Shown: positions 1 to 12,558 of the stretch, piece after piece
How the letters are laid out: each line of letters opens with the position of its first letter
How positions within the stretch are numbered: the first letter of the stretch is position 1
Source: Andrena cerasifolii
Lineage: Eukaryota > Arthropoda > Insecta > Hymenoptera > Andrenidae
Assembly: GCF_050908995.1 (NCBI RefSeq)
Contig: NC_135118.1
Coordinates: forward strand, 22,701,501-22,765,500
Direction: 5' to 3'
Length of the DNA stretch: 64,000 nucleotides
The notes under the pieces: model-generated
The model's database searches: none
What the model saw: the letters and a program-made list of their open reading frames with translations, nothing else
Told to the model about the DNA's origin: nothing
Translations under genes and position numbers: made by a program

Positions 1-1930
1 AAACATCAACACAAAAAAGCCTCTCAGCATTCACGACGGGGGAATTCACCCTGTTCCGTCCATTCTTCCACAGCATCGTTTCTCCAACTTAATTTAACCG
101 CGGAACGGCTTTCGTCTCCGTAATTATGTCGGAACAATGGCAGCTGGAGGTCGCCGCTGGGAGCAGCCGAGCTTTGGCGAGTAGCTGCTAGAGAAAGGGA
201 GAGAGGACGACGATGATCGTTGCTCGTGCCGCTGGAAAATCGGCACAAAAGCGCGCTCTTGGCGCGGCTCGCGAAACGTACGATAATTAACTATTCACCG
301 TGCACACCGGCGCGGAAACAATAACGCGGCGAACGTCATCTACCACGGAAGCTGTCCTTACGCCAGCTTGTTACCACGGGGCGGGCGCATCGGGCCATCG
401 GCGTCGCGGCAACCGCTCCCGAAGGTGTCTCGTCAACATTCAGCCGCGGTTGTGCGCGGGTGCAGCCGCTAGCCGAGGATACGCCGGGACCCAGGCGCAT
501 TAGCGTGATTACAATTACGGCATGCCGTGCTAAGTAGCGAGCCCCGGCGCGGCCAGACGCTCCGAGGGCGAATCGAGAGCCAAACAGCCGAGCATTCATA
601 TCCCGCGAGCTGCTCCACGCTGCCGCGCCGAAAGGATTACCTATTGCATTTTCCCGCGAGAGCGACGCGGCGGGGTAACGTGGAATAGGGGCGCGCGCAT
701 AGGGGCAGGGACACGCGAACCGGCGAACAAGCAACGACGAGGAGCAGGGCGGTGGAGAGGTGCAATCAAGCAGCTCGCAGAGAGCAGAGAGAAACAAAGA
801 CGGCCGCTGTCGAACGTGGATGACAACGGGGGATGCGTAGAATGGGGCGATAGAGGTGACGATGAGAGGAGAGGTAATCAAGGGCGCCGAGTGCAAAAAG
901 GAGCAGGAGTCGTTATTGTTTTTGGGTAAACGTTAGCCCCGAGCAGTGACGCCCGCCTGCTGGAACGTGCCGCGGGAGTATGGCCGTTGGTACCGCGGAT
1001 TTCGCCACGCAGAGCGACAGCGGGTTGGCGATTCTTATGATAATCGATGCCTGTTTGCGCATCACGAGGTTCACGGTCGACGTGCGCTTGACAAAGCGGC
1101 GGGCATCAGGACGAAAACGACGAGCCTCGTGGCAGTTGTTTGATCGGGCAACGGTCGCCATTCCCGGAACCTCTGCGAAAGCATGCAAATGGCCGAGCGT
1201 TACGGCTGCGCCTCTCGCAACGATCCCACCGGAACGAAGATTGAGATTCTTTGGCCTGGGTGGCACTTTTCTGGCCGGCGACGAGGAGGATGATATTCTA
1301 TGGAGTTTATCGAGCGGCGCGACGCGGGCCGTCAAAAGCGGGGCTAAACACTCGAATTAATTGGTCGATCCCCGGCGATGGGAGCTTCTTCCTTTTCGCC
1401 GTTTGTTTACCAACGGCGTGACGTCGCCGTAAAACGCTGTAACACGGTTTAATTGCCCCGCGCGTACGCCGAACGCCACGGTATTTTGTCTCGTTAAACC
1501 TGTTGCGATTCGCGTGACATGGTAAATCGGCCTAACCGCGTGTGCGTTTACGTACGGCGACGCTGCTCGTTTAATTACCGACGCTGATAAATTCGTTCTT
1601 GTCGTGTTTTCATTGCTTTCTCAGTTCTCCCAGAGAAGGATGTCCGTTCCCCATTGCCGTGCACCCCGGGGTGTAAGATTCTGCGAGCGTTTCCTTTTAC
1701 TATCCTCGCCGTCTCATATTCCTATACCGTGGACGCCTGTTTACTTGATTGTGCACGATGCAAGTTTATTGGCTCACATGTCTAGAAATAATATCTGCTT
1801 TCCAGTAAGGGAGTTGGTGCTTAAAAATTCAAGGTCGTGCGTACTCGAGGGTTCTACATCGAGATACCTATGTAAAGCCGTAAAGTTTGAAACGGGATGA
1901 TAGAAGTCTATATCTGACACAGTTATGCGC
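1..1930. other. noncoding, CpG-rich, no gene seen
   Basis: This GC-rich stretch has frequent CG dinucleotides and scattered TAAT/ATTA cores. ORFs of up to 186 codons occur on both strands, but they overlap each other, are rich in Arg, Ser and Ala, and show no domain. I see no convincing exon, RNA gene or repeat. Composition becomes AT-rich near the right edge, just before the inverted-repeat element at 1931. Confidence 0.5.
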
Positions 1931-2757
1931 TAAGGTAAGGGTACCAGTAGTTGACCAGTCAAGAAAAATCCTTCACTTAAACGATAGTCAGTGCTCGCTC
2001 TGTTATTAAATTGCGAGAGTCGATGCCTAAAGATACTCTTTAAGCTTTCTAAATTATGTAATAAGAACGATTTTTTAAAAATTTATGTTACACAAATTTT
2101 AGAACGATTTTCAAAATCCACTATTTTATTCAATTATTCAGATATTTAAGAAAATATATTCATGTGCATATTTTTTTAGTAAACTCGTAACTATCGTAAT
2201 AAAAATAAATTTTCTTGAACTCTCCAGTTTACACCATTTTAGTATTGCTCTTATCTGATTTGCTAAACAGCCTCTACTTTTTCTTAAGCGAATATTATTA
2301 ATAATGTTTAGTGTATTGGTACAACTAATACATATTTAGAAAAATGGTACCTCGTAGTATTCTTTTTTGATTGGAAGATTAAAATTAAAATTATTATTAG
2401 TTTTTTATTCTCGTGCCTATTTTCAATATTTTACAAAATTATTCAATTCAATAACATGTTGGTTTTTTTTAATCATAAAGTACACACAGTGCCCCATGTA
2501 ATTGCAAAATCGTTATTATATAAATCGACTTGTATAACTGCAAAATTCTCAATCGCGTTTCCGCCGTACCTTAAATGTCCAGGTATTGGGACATTTACCT
2601 TACTATTCATAATTCACTTCACACTTGAGTGTTTTAATGCGTAGTCGGTAGATGGCTTGGCACACCAATTGCATTTTTTTCAAAAGATCGTGGCTCCTAA
2701 AAACCGTATTTTTCACGTTTTTCTGAAAATTGGTCAACTACTGGTACCTTTACCTTA
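1931..2757. mobile_element. TA-flanked non-autonomous DNA transposon, 827 bp
   Basis: The left end reads TAAGGTAAGGGTACCAGTAG and continues TTGACCA. The reverse complement of the right end is the same 27 bases with one mismatch (AGG for GGG). Both ends carry TA, which fits a TA target duplication of the Tc1/mariner type, though no family is certain. The interior is AT-rich and has no transposase-like reading frame. Near 2572-2604 it holds a short inverted pair (AATGTCC...GGGACATTTACC) resembling the termini of the MITE family at 16362 and 28806, so a second relic may be nested inside. Confidence 0.6.
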
Positions 2758-4455
2758 CATGGTTCGCAGGAACTATTAAGCATCGGTCGCTCCATCTATT
2801 GGAAATTGGTTATTAAATAAATGAGCCTTTTAGTTTTATATTTTAGTTTTATTTAACGGCTAGGAAAGAATGTCTTTCTATGATATTGAAACAAAAAGAC
2901 ACTCTACAGACGTATCATTATCTTTCACTATATTCAGATTTCCCTGAATGTTGAATCATTTTCGCCTTTTAATAATTATAGTAATCCAACACCATCTACT
3001 TACAACGTGTTAGCGAAACACAAGGAATTACTTACCTCCTTGACGATGGAAGCGAATGAAACGTAACTTGTGAAAGATTTTGAAGGAGGTACTGATTTTT
3101 AACACGGACCTTCAGAGTTACCATTCGTGAACTTGCCAAGAAGTTTATGAATTTGTGGTTCGGGGTGTGTTGAAAAGTTATACTTAGGTACCCACGTATC
3201 GTCTTCCTTGGACTCACCTGGACTAGCGATGCAGCATTGCCTCCTCGCATTTCCTCGCGCACTCTTCTACGCTCATTAATACCGCGGAACTTTAGAAATT
3301 TATGCTCGCCGTTACAATCGCGCCCGACCGTTAATCAGTTCCCCCCGCGAGGTAGCGTAACTTGGTGTAATTACCGGGACAATAGTAGTCGGTAGTGGAT
3401 TTCTTTGTAACTGTTCCGACTCGTCCCGGCCGGCTCGCCGCGGATAACCCCCGTGCAATTAAGCTCGTTGTCTTGCCCGTCCATTTCCATATTTTCTTTC
3501 CCATTGCGTGCTTCTAAGAAAAGGGCGTCGCGTCGCGCTCGATCCTGGGAGCGAGTGACGGCGCAACGGAACCGAGCGAATCTCCGCTCGCGAATCGTTT
3601 CTTGTGTAGCGCGTTTAATGAGCTATCACGATGCCGTAGGGACTCCAGGAATAAATTAGTCCGTGGTCGATGCTCCTTGGAATAGTTTGTGCCGCTTAGA
3701 TTACCTTTCAGATAGCTTAACATTCCGGTAGCCACGTCCCTGTAAAACGCACACGTGATGATAGCTCACCTTTCTTTCTGATAGGCCGGGCAAGTTGCTT
3801 GATTTAATAGACACGGAGCTTCTGCGTAATTTAAGGATGCTGGAGGAATCTACATGGTACATGGTGTAGCGAGGAGGGTGACGCGAGGTGGTGCAACTCC
3901 GGAGGATTGTACTCTGGCTGGAATTGAAGTTTGCGATCAGTCGATTCGTAAAGGAAATTGCAGATTGCAGGGTATATTGAGTTCATGCATCAGATATTTG
4001 TATGTATGTAAAGAAAGTACAGGGTACTTCCTTTTAAATTAGCCCGCGCACTCACGGCGCGTTGGCTGAGGAGGTTAGAGAGACTAAGGAGTAAACACCA
4101 GTGCAAGGACAAAGCTCCACGAATTAAAAGACAACGGGAAATAGAGATTGTAATTGGGGAATAATTGACATTTAATGTCGTTTCTCTTTTACAAGTAAGC
4201 GTTGTAAATAGTTGTGAATAGTTGTAAATAAGAACATAAATAATAAAATAAAAAAAACTCTTTTACAGAGAGAGAAACTCAGTTTTGTGATTATTCCGGC
4301 CCAATAACATTATATGTACAAGGAGGAATCGAACAAAGTTGGAACTAAGTAGATCCCAAACACAAGTGCCAACTATGTGCCCTGACACGTTCATAAAATC
4401 ATCCGTAAATGATATTAATCTTCTCTACGAAATCTGTCATTCATAAAGCTTACAG
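2758..4455. other. noncoding, mixed composition, no gene seen
   Basis: An AT-rich part (to about 3020) passes into GC-richer sequence from about 3260 to 4050. Around 4190-4250 there is an A-rich tract with AATAAA-like hexamers, which could be an old retrotransposon or transcript 3' end, but no matching element boundary is visible. Confidence 0.4.
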
Positions 4456-4512
4456 GGCATTCTTCCTAAATTAGAACACCCAATAGCATTCTTCGCCTCG
4501 ACACCTTCGGAT
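4456..4512 (+). other. weak candidate internal exon, 57 nt
   Basis: The segment is preceded by GCTTACAG, a modest acceptor with a weak pyrimidine tract, and followed by GTAAGT, an ideal donor. One frame is open across all 19 codons and would give GILPKLEHPIAFFASTPSD. The length is a multiple of three. A segment this short is often open by chance and the acceptor is poor, so this is only a pointer. No neighbouring exon was found. Confidence 0.18.
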
Positions 4513-4518
4513 GTAAGT

Positions 4519-5323
4519 ACCTATCTACATCCATATTTCTTCTATCTTTATTCAAGTACGGAGCATAATCATTTAATCAGATGTTTATAAAAACATGAAA
4601 ACTACTCGCATCGTATTCCCGATACTTCTTCGTTCGCTTTACGGTAGGTCATTCCGGTGAGAACGTCGCGGGCCTCGTTAAAACAGGATTAACCTTATGA
4701 TAGAAGAGGATTAAGAAGAAGAGAAACAGGATCGCGGACGCTTTGTACGGTGTTAAGGTCTTTCATTAAACGCATACTGGCGCGCATTATACGCGCGCGC
4801 AATTAACGTTCATTAGATGCTGGGGGCTAAGAGAATGCGAGGAATCACGTTAACGAAGAACAACCGGGGGATCAGGGAAATTGTAAATAAAATATAAGGA
4901 GCCCCGTAAATTGTCCGTCGGAACGTATCTTCGGAATGCAGAAATTTCTGCGTTCCGTGGCTTCGGTAAGAAAGCCCCTCTAACCGCATCGGATTATCGC
5001 GAGCCGTGCACACCTTCTTCGATCATTCTTCCATCCGTTCCTCCGTCGAACGCTGTGTATAGCTCCTTTAATCGCCGCTCATACATTGCCGCATCTTCCC
5101 CCGGGGATACTCGCGGAGATCTTCCACGAAGTCGCTCCTTCTGGGATGCATAGCTGATATTCCGAGAATGGGGAGAAAATAAGACATTGTCGTCTTATTT
5201 TGCTCTTTGTTGCCAGTGACGTTTGAGAAAGGTACAGTTAGAGTGGCAGGAGGTTCTTCGGCGAGTATGGGATTAGGGAAGTTCAAAGGGATAGTAAAAT
5301 ATGGCCGTGCAAATTACTGGACT

Positions 5324-5372
<49 letters not shown>

Positions 5373-6854
5373 CAATTTTATTGTAGTTAGGAAAAAATGG
5401 TGGAGTCGACAATTGGAACGTATTGCCTTGAAAGATATTAGGTTGGAGGAACACCAAATGTGTTCTTCTTCACTGATTACAGAGCTACCTCTATTTGATC
5501 CCACTTTTATACGACCTACGTACATAGAGCCTCAAGCTACTGTGCAATGTCCAAAAAGTGTATCGATTACTTACTTTCCTGGGCTTTTGACTCGTCAAGA
5601 AGACACTGGAGAGGCTTCAATTTAACCCCCGAAGTAGACGAATCTCGACAAAAGGCTCACCTTCGTGCATATTTATAACCGAGGCACATATCAGTGGACA
5701 CTTGACGCGGCACTTAATCGCGCATTCCTGCGGCACCGCGACATACCATAAACAGCTCCGCGACAAATTGCCACGCGCGTCAGGGTGCTGCGTTAGTCGC
5801 CGCCGCGGAGCGGATAAGAGGATAAGGAGCGTGGAAGGAGGGTCCCATCAATCGCCATCACGATCAGTGATTACGAATCCCCCGTCATAATTCTCGCCGC
5901 GGCCAGCGGTAAGAAAATTACAAGCGGAAGTCGGGGGACACCTCGGTGTCCGGAAGGCGAGTCGTGAGCGGATGCCGCGGATCTACCCCCAACACCCTCT
6001 GTCGCGGCGATTAATATTTTTAACGGCGACAAGCACACGAGTAGATGGAAACGGGCAGATAGCATCCCGGCTATCGCGAACACCGCTGGCGGGGATCAGA
6101 TAGATCGCGCTACCGTTCATCCTCGTTGCCGCGTACCCGTGGCAGTCGTTCCAGGCGATCCTGGCCACAGGTGGTTCTGTTCGTGCGCAAGAAGAAGAAG
6201 AAGATGTCAACGGCTGGAGTTAAAGTTCGAGGCACAATGGGGACGCCGTAATGCACCGGTCGACAGACGCGCGGATTCCGAGGCACGGCTGCACGCCGCC
6301 AACAGAGGAATGGTGTAAACTAGGATTCCAGCGTGTACTTTATGGAGATACAAGCTAACAGCGCCGGTTCGCGGTGCGCCATTAGCGTGGCATGGTAAAA
6401 AATCCTCCATCGAAAAAGAGGAAAAGATGTTGCGTGGCTGGAGTTAATTGGCATTCGAGTTGCGTGAACGTAAACATGATTCCGTCGAGGGGATGCTAAG
6501 GATGACGGCTTGATTAGAGGAGCGTAATCGCAGAGGTTGGAAGTTGGCGAGGCTAGTTGGAATTAGTATTTCGAATGGAGGGAAAGCTTTACTTTCGTTT
6601 GCGGTCGACTGGTGTCTTATGGTATTAAGCTTTTGGGTGGAGGCGTCTGGCGATGTTGTATTTCAAGCCGTTCAGTGTTTCTTTCTATACTGTTTTCCTA
6701 TACCTCTGCTTTCGTTAATATAGTGCAACAGAATAGTGCAACAGAAAACAGCTCTTAATTCGCAGCTAAGATCCTACCAACTTGAACGTTCGCTGCTATC
6801 AAAACCAACCCTCATAATGTTCGATTATCGGTTCTATAATCGCTTTGTAACTTA
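4519..6854. other. noncoding, no gene seen
   Basis: AT-richer DNA up to about 4900 is followed by GC-rich DNA to about 6500. It includes the AG dinucleotide tract annotated separately. ORFs of 60-80 codons occur on both strands without any recognisable domain. Confidence 0.45.
5329..5370. repeat. (AG)n microsatellite
   Basis: An uninterrupted AG dinucleotide run of about 42 bp. It produces an artificial (LS)n stretch on the opposite strand. Confidence 0.95.
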
Positions 6855-7044
6855 TATAGAACCTAAAAAATAAAAGTTATGGAACCTAAAAAATAAAAGT
6901 TATAGAACCTAAAAAATAAAAGTTGTAGAACCTAAAAAATAAAACTTATAGAACCTAAAAAATAAAAGTTATAGAACCTAAGAAATAAAAGTTATAGAAC
7001 CTAAAGAATAAAAGTTATAGAACCTAAAAAATAAAAGTTATAGA
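6855..7044. repeat. 23-bp minisatellite, about 8 copies
   Basis: The unit is close to TATAGAACCTAAAAAATAAA plus AGT. About eight head-to-tail copies differ by single substitutions (GGAACC, TGTAGAACC, AAACTT, CTAAGAAAT, CTAAAGAAT). One further unit lies just downstream in inverted orientation (about 7088-7108, AGGTTCTTTATAACTTTTAT), so the array could fold onto that copy. There are no unique spacers, so this is not CRISPR-like. Confidence 0.93.
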
Positions 7045-7169
7045 CCTATATAGGAACCGTAACTTATACTTATATAGTCTGATATTTAGGTTCTTTATAA
7101 CTTTTATTCCGAATAAAGGTTCTTCATAACTCTGTCAAGTACCAAAATCTTTATAATAATGGTTTCAAG

Positions 7170-7400
7170 CCCTGGTCCTGACTGACGACTCATCAACCCC
7201 CAGCTCAAACTGTTTAACCTAGGAACGCGAAATTTAGCAGGTACATTGTTTTTTGACGTGGGTTAAGGGAGGATGTTTGGAGATTCCGTCTCTAAGGGAG
7301 TGAAAAGGGGTAAAATGTGTTTTCTCGGACTCCTTGATATCTCTTAGGCTCGATTAGATATCAACTTGGTGTTTAGTTACAAAGGTCTACAAGTGCCTAG
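7170..7400. repeat. possible old dispersed-repeat relic
   Basis: This stretch carries phrases such as TGACTGACGACTCATCAACC, AAACTGTTTAACCTAGGAAC and GGGAGTGAAAAGGGG. They resemble, from memory, degenerate repeat families seen in many arthropod genomes. There are no TIRs or coding remnant, so class and ends are unknown. Confidence 0.25.
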
Positions 7401-9345
7401 AAACCAACATACACATGTGTAAATGTTCGTTAAGCAAAGGGTACTTTACAGAAATTACATATATAATTACTTGAAGAAGCAGATATAAAAGAGATTGCTT
7501 TTAATTATTCTTCCATAGCGAAGCGCGGAGGTATTTTGCTAGTAACTTGTAAGGGTGAGTTGAGGTAAGAATTCGCCGTGGCATTCACGAATCTTTTACT
7601 ATTTTTAAACAGTGTAAATTGTTATTGTAAACTATAATAATGCGCGCTCCACCTTGTGGCATTTGTAAATTGCACGTGCCTAACGTTTCATGACGTTCTC
7701 GGCCACGTGCACACGCTGATTCGTTCTCGAGGAATATTCTACACGCTGTTGAAAGTATTTACGCGTACTTACGCGCCAACTTTGAAGCCCGTTCACTAAC
7801 AATGACTCTCGCGATTTGACTTGCTAATAGCTCCCTGGCCCGTCATTGTAATGTGTTTACGCCGCGGTAAATTGACGTGCCATTACCCTGGATCATAATC
7901 GTCGAGAAAACATTTTCTAAATTGCGTGTGCGTAAGCGCATTCGCGTTTACAGTCGTGCACGGGCCCCGTAAGTGCAGGCGAGATCGTGTGTAACGCGGC
8001 TTTGTGCAAACGCGTGTTCCACTTTTTGGTACGTCTATCTTAGAATAACAAGAGAATTATAGCCCATTACCGCTTCTTTCCCTCATTAATGGACGCCGCG
8101 GTTGTCATCGTAAATCAACCTTATTATCTACCATCTTTCGATTCCAAGGGATGACGCTTGCAATTATTTCACCTGGTCTGCCAACAGTAACCTATGTAGT
8201 CTACCATGTGCTACGCATTTAGAATTTATTTACATTTCCCGACGTTTACAAGTGGAGTACACTCATTTATCAGAAGATGCCTCTGTCCCTACATAAGTGA
8301 CTATAATCATTTCCTTGCGCTCTCGTATCATGAATCACTAAGTCAACATAAAAAATTATAAAAGCATTTTATCTCCCAACAATTCACATGGATACAGTGC
8401 ACTCGAAAGCAGTCACGAGTGAGGAAATAGGAGCCCCCGCATCAGAGAAATATCACCTAGGAGTTAATTCGAATCTACGTAACGCAAGATCTCGCGCTCA
8501 GTGGAACAGGAAAGGGACCTCCCCCAATTACCTCCGCTGAAATCAATCATCGCGATCGCAAAAATCACACCTCGTTCTCGCCCCTTAATGGACGAATAAT
8601 CGAGTCGTGGCCTACGTGTCTCCCAATTATCGACGAAGGAACGTTCCGCGCGGTGCTCGGAGCGTTCGCCGTGCGCCACGAGCGATTGGCTTGAATGGAA
8701 AAGCGGCCGGCGGAGCTCCGTACCGTTCCAGTCACGCGTTCTCCAGCACCGTCGATCCCAGATGATTGATCAATTACGCTGGTGCCGTTTTGGAGCGGGC
8801 GTGCCGCGAGTGCACGGTTTAACTATCCGCGAGCCGGGCGCGTGGGCCGTGACAAACGAGCCTCGAATTGGGAGCCCGCCTGGATTCGAGCGCGCGAATC
8901 AGCTCCGAAGCCGAATAGCCAAAGGTCGCGGTTGCGTGTCAGGGATCGATTATGCGGGGTATCGGCTGTAAATCCCGAGAGCCGCGAGATAAATCACCGC
9001 GGCGCGAGGTTTACGCCCGTGCGTGTAAACAGGCGCGCGCTTGCCGACGCTGCCCGGCTTCATCTTCCGACGTCGGGGAATATCCTGCCCGTAGTTAACC
9101 TTTTGCGGTCCTGGCCTGGCTGCCAGCACTGCCAGCCGCAAGGATCGCCGGACGTTGTGGTCCGAGTGTGCTTGCCAGGCGTGTCCAGCTTCAGATCGAT
9201 CATAGATTTTCTTCTGCCTGACATTTCAGTGCCGTTCCTTCCAGCACCTCGTGCAGGCTGTTCTGCGCCAGGCAATGGGTCTATTCGAACATGTTGCTGT
9301 TTGGCAGGTCCTTCTGAATTAGGAAGATCGTCTACTTACACTCAC
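7401..9345. other. noncoding, CpG-rich toward the right, no gene seen
   Basis: From about 8640 to 9300 the sequence is strongly CG-rich. It contains the longest ORF of the window (8782-9384, 200 codons, + strand), which has no domain, is Arg/Ser/Pro-skewed and runs into the fold-back element at 9346. I therefore do not call it a gene. Confidence 0.45.
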
Positions 9346-9766
9346 AAGGAGAGTATTTTAGGTGTCCGCCTCCGATCGTTTTGATTTTTGGATATGTTAT
9401 AGAGGACAGAAAAAGAAGAAATACGTGTTTTTTTATTTTTCCCCGTTTTCATATTTGCGGGGTGAAAGCTGCGTTCAAAGTTAGGGTTGAAAAATCATTT
9501 TTGTGGAATATCTCGAGAACTATTAGAGATAGGGGAATAGTGTCAATGGACGAATTTTGTGTCTTTGAATGTGAAATATGACTGACTCACCAGATTTTCA
9601 AAAATCCACAAAAATGATTTTTCAACCCTAACTTTGAACGCAGTTTTCACCCCCCAAATATGAAAACAGGGAAAAATAAAAAAACACGTATTTCTTATTT
9701 TTCGATCCTCTATAACATATCCAAAAATCAAAATGATCGGAGGCGGACACTTTAAATACTCTCCTT
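9346..9766. mobile_element. fold-back MITE, about 421 bp
   Basis: The left half, starting AAGGAGAGTATTTTAGGTGT, is matched in reverse complement by the right half ending CACTTTAAATACTCTCCTT. Pairing continues almost to the centre, through CCGCCTCCGATC, TTTTGATTTTTGGATATG and AAATCATTTTTGTGGA, so each arm is close to 200 bp. I found no clear target duplication and no transposase. Both strands give similar peptides (GYVIEDRK) only because the DNA is palindromic. Confidence 0.85.
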
Positions 9767-10618
9767 TTAAGTAGCAGCGATGCCAGCGAAACGACGGAAT
9801 ATTCTTGCAGAAGGACACAGCCTGCACCCGGAAGACTGGAACAGTAACGAAGCCTCGGTATCGTCGGGGCTAAATTGACGTGTTCTTGTCAGTTACAACG
9901 CGGCGGCTTCTAATTACGTTCTTCCCATTGGCCTCCCTCTCGCCGGCTCGCGGCGCGCCGAGGTCCGTCGCGTTTCGCTACGTTCCTTGGGCGCGGAATG
10001 CTTCACGCGCAGTAAAACCAACCACGGGCAGCAGTCTTTGTTGCCTTTACGATCCTGATTTAATCGCGGATAATTCTGCGTTTCGTTGCTGAAATTGCTT
10101 GCCACGCGTTAACCGCCGTTTCGGGGACTAGAATTATTTAATCGCGCGTGAAATCGCGGCGCTGAAACGCTCCGCCGCTGGGACAGCTTCTCGCGTTAGG
10201 GTGGACTGTCAAAAATTGAACCGTGGCGAAGCACGTCGCCTTTTTGCCGGGTGGGATATAAATTGCGGTGATTTTTATCGCCGCTAACTCCCGCGGTCCG
10301 CTTCTTCGCTTCTGCCGCGCTGTTCAACTCGGCGAATCACCTGGCGTAATGCGCTCGCTCGTAAAATCTTAAACGCGCTATTACCGCCGTAACATTTGCC
10401 CCCGGTTGACGGGGCCGTTTGAATACGCGCGATGGAAAAATGCGGCTGCACTGTGACATCCTGTGTAAGAATCAGAAATTTTTTTGTGGGAAGTAAATTT
10501 TGGCGAAATGATTGTCGGCAACAGCGATATGTTCGGGCGCGTCTTCTGGGAAATAAAGTAGCATAAATTTGTACAAGGCACAGGGAAAGTGGGAGTCCAT
10601 ACCAGGGATAGACTATAT
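9767..10618. other. noncoding, GC-rich, no gene seen
   Basis: CpG-rich sequence with a TATA-like GGGATATAAATTGCGG near 10253. Nothing downstream of it supports a promoter assignment. Confidence 0.4.
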
Positions 10619-10675
10619 CAGTGTTTCCCAAATTATGAGTTGGTAGATAGGTGTTTTGCGAAAATATCGAGAAAC
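10619..10675. mobile_element. possible solitary hAT-type terminus
   Basis: CAGTGTTTCCCAAATTATGA at an AT-rich boundary resembles the CAGTGNTTCCCAAA ends common among insect and vertebrate hAT elements. I found no matching inverted end within 1.5 kb. It may be a truncated end or a chance match. Confidence 0.28.
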
Positions 10676-12554
10676 CGAAAGAATTATAGATATGTAGATA
10701 TTATAATTTGAGAAATGGAGAGCTAAGTGTTTCTACGTTCGACGTGAATATTACAATATTACCAAAAAAATATGCTGACTCATTATTATTACAATTAAAG
10801 ATGGTCCATACTTTCTTTCAGCACTTCTATTAGTCAATGTATTTTCTCTTCCAAATGAGACCGCGTATCCCACAGTTCTCGTAGCAAGCAACATAATTTC
10901 CATTAAAAATGTTTGTATCATTTTGATATTATTTATAAGCGTAAAGCTGTAGACAATATTTCATTGTCACAGAGCTAAGGACAACTTTCTCTTTATACCA
11001 AAAGAATGTGTTTCCTCGTGTAGAAAATACAATTCCTTTTAAGTGTTTTACGAGAGCTTTTTTTCAAAAAACTAGTTTCTCTTATGTTTCTTTTTAAAGG
11101 ATCTTTTTCTTATCAATTTAATGCGATAGAGTGACTTCGCTTTATCGGAAAGTGTTTCGTAGGTGAACTACTGAAACTACATGTCACGTATGATAATTGC
11201 ATTCTCGTTGGAACCGCTGCTTATCAGGCTTATCACGGAAACTACTACCTTATCGTCAGAGGACGAGAGGGGAAGGAATTCAAGCTTTCACTGTTTCCCT
11301 CCCTTCTTATTTGGCGCTGGGCTCGATATCCATGGCTTAGCAGGTGGTTCCCTCTGCGGCAAATCACTGTACTCGTGCTCGTCCTGCTCCCCGTATCCTG
11401 GCACGTCCTTTTATCCTTCCTCCTAGCAGGAGCAATCGATTTTTCAAAAATAAAAATCACAGTATTCATCCTACATTCTCGAGGTAAAGTAGAACGTAAA
11501 CCAAGAAGCATTGCCTTTCATCGAACCTTCAAAACCAATAAAAACTGTTCTCATTAATTGAAAGGTCCTTACTGGCTCGAAGGAGTTCTCGACAGGAATC
11601 TTCTTTTCCATCAGGATGCGCGCTTCGATGCCATTTAACCGCGAGTTTCAATTACGGAATGAAAGAATTCTCTGCGACAATTATGCGGACCTTTATTCCC
11701 TATTCTGTACTCGTATCAATCCTTCGCTTACACATACGTAGACAAGACCACGTCATACATATACACATATGTCTTCCTGCGGAATTATATTAAATCTGAA
11801 TCTTCAGTAACGTTAAAATTAGTAAACGGGCTAACTGTTTGTTCCTCGACATCATAGCCAGAAATTCAGAAACTGCCTTTGCAGCAGCGTCCAAAGGCGA
11901 AGGTGCACAATGCGCTCGGCGTGCTGACGCTCGGACGAGGAAGCAGCGCGTCGACCGATTCTTTTCACGAATCGCCAAACGGCATCCTGACAGCCTGTCC
12001 GGTGTGTATGCACCTAGTGCGTTTATTGCGAATGGGGAGTTTCGGAGAGGGTAACCGTAGCGCCAACGGTTGCGCTATACACGCGCCAGCCTCCTTTGTT
12101 TAATTACAATACGACCACGCACCGCGCAAGTAGACAGGGTAATTATTGGTTACAATGAATGGGATTAGGGTTGCTCGGCGCTTTCTTCTTTGTTCTAGTC
12201 GCGAGCAACATTTGGCATCCGTCGGTAGCTCGCGTACGCTCGTACACGCGACAACGGTCGCCTGCCCGCACGTCGTTCGCGTATCGCTATGCGCCTGCTA
12301 TTGCGGCTATTACATCGCCATTAATGGCACTTCACAATGTAATTTCCAGTCCCTCACCCTTCCTCCCTCGCCCCTTCTCCTCGCCCCTCAGCCTGGCTAC
12401 CTCCACCCTCTTCTTTCCCGCGTGATTTTCAAGCATCGCTTCCCATCACTTTCTATCGCGAGAGGAAGACGGAGACAGTCCTCCTACCGTGGATTATTAA
12501 AATTTCGAGGATATATAGGCTGCCATGCCACATTTCCTCGAGTTCACTTTGGGT
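10676..12554. other. noncoding, no gene seen
   Basis: An AT-rich island (about 10,640-11,170) is followed by mixed then GC-rich sequence. Overlapping ORFs of up to 139 codons at 12146-12565 have no domain and lie in alternative frames over the same bases. Confidence 0.42.
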
Positions 12555-12558
12555 TTAA

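Noticed and set aside
336..896. 186-codon ORF on the - strand
   Set aside because: Overlapped by other open frames, no domain, low-information composition.
4060..4330. Solo LTR or retrotransposon 3' end with AATAAA-like words
   Set aside because: No paired LTR, primer-binding site or target duplication could be seen.
6855..7044. Regular repeats as a CRISPR array
   Set aside because: Units are head to tail with no spacers, and the context is eukaryotic.
8782..9384. Longest ORF of the window, 200 codons, + strand
   Set aside because: No domain, Arg/Ser/Pro-biased composition typical of chance ORFs in CpG-rich DNA, and its 3' end lies inside the fold-back element at 9346.
9381..9827. Opposite-strand ORFs sharing GYVIEDRK..RNTCFFIFP
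   Set aside because: Produced by the palindromic arms of one element.
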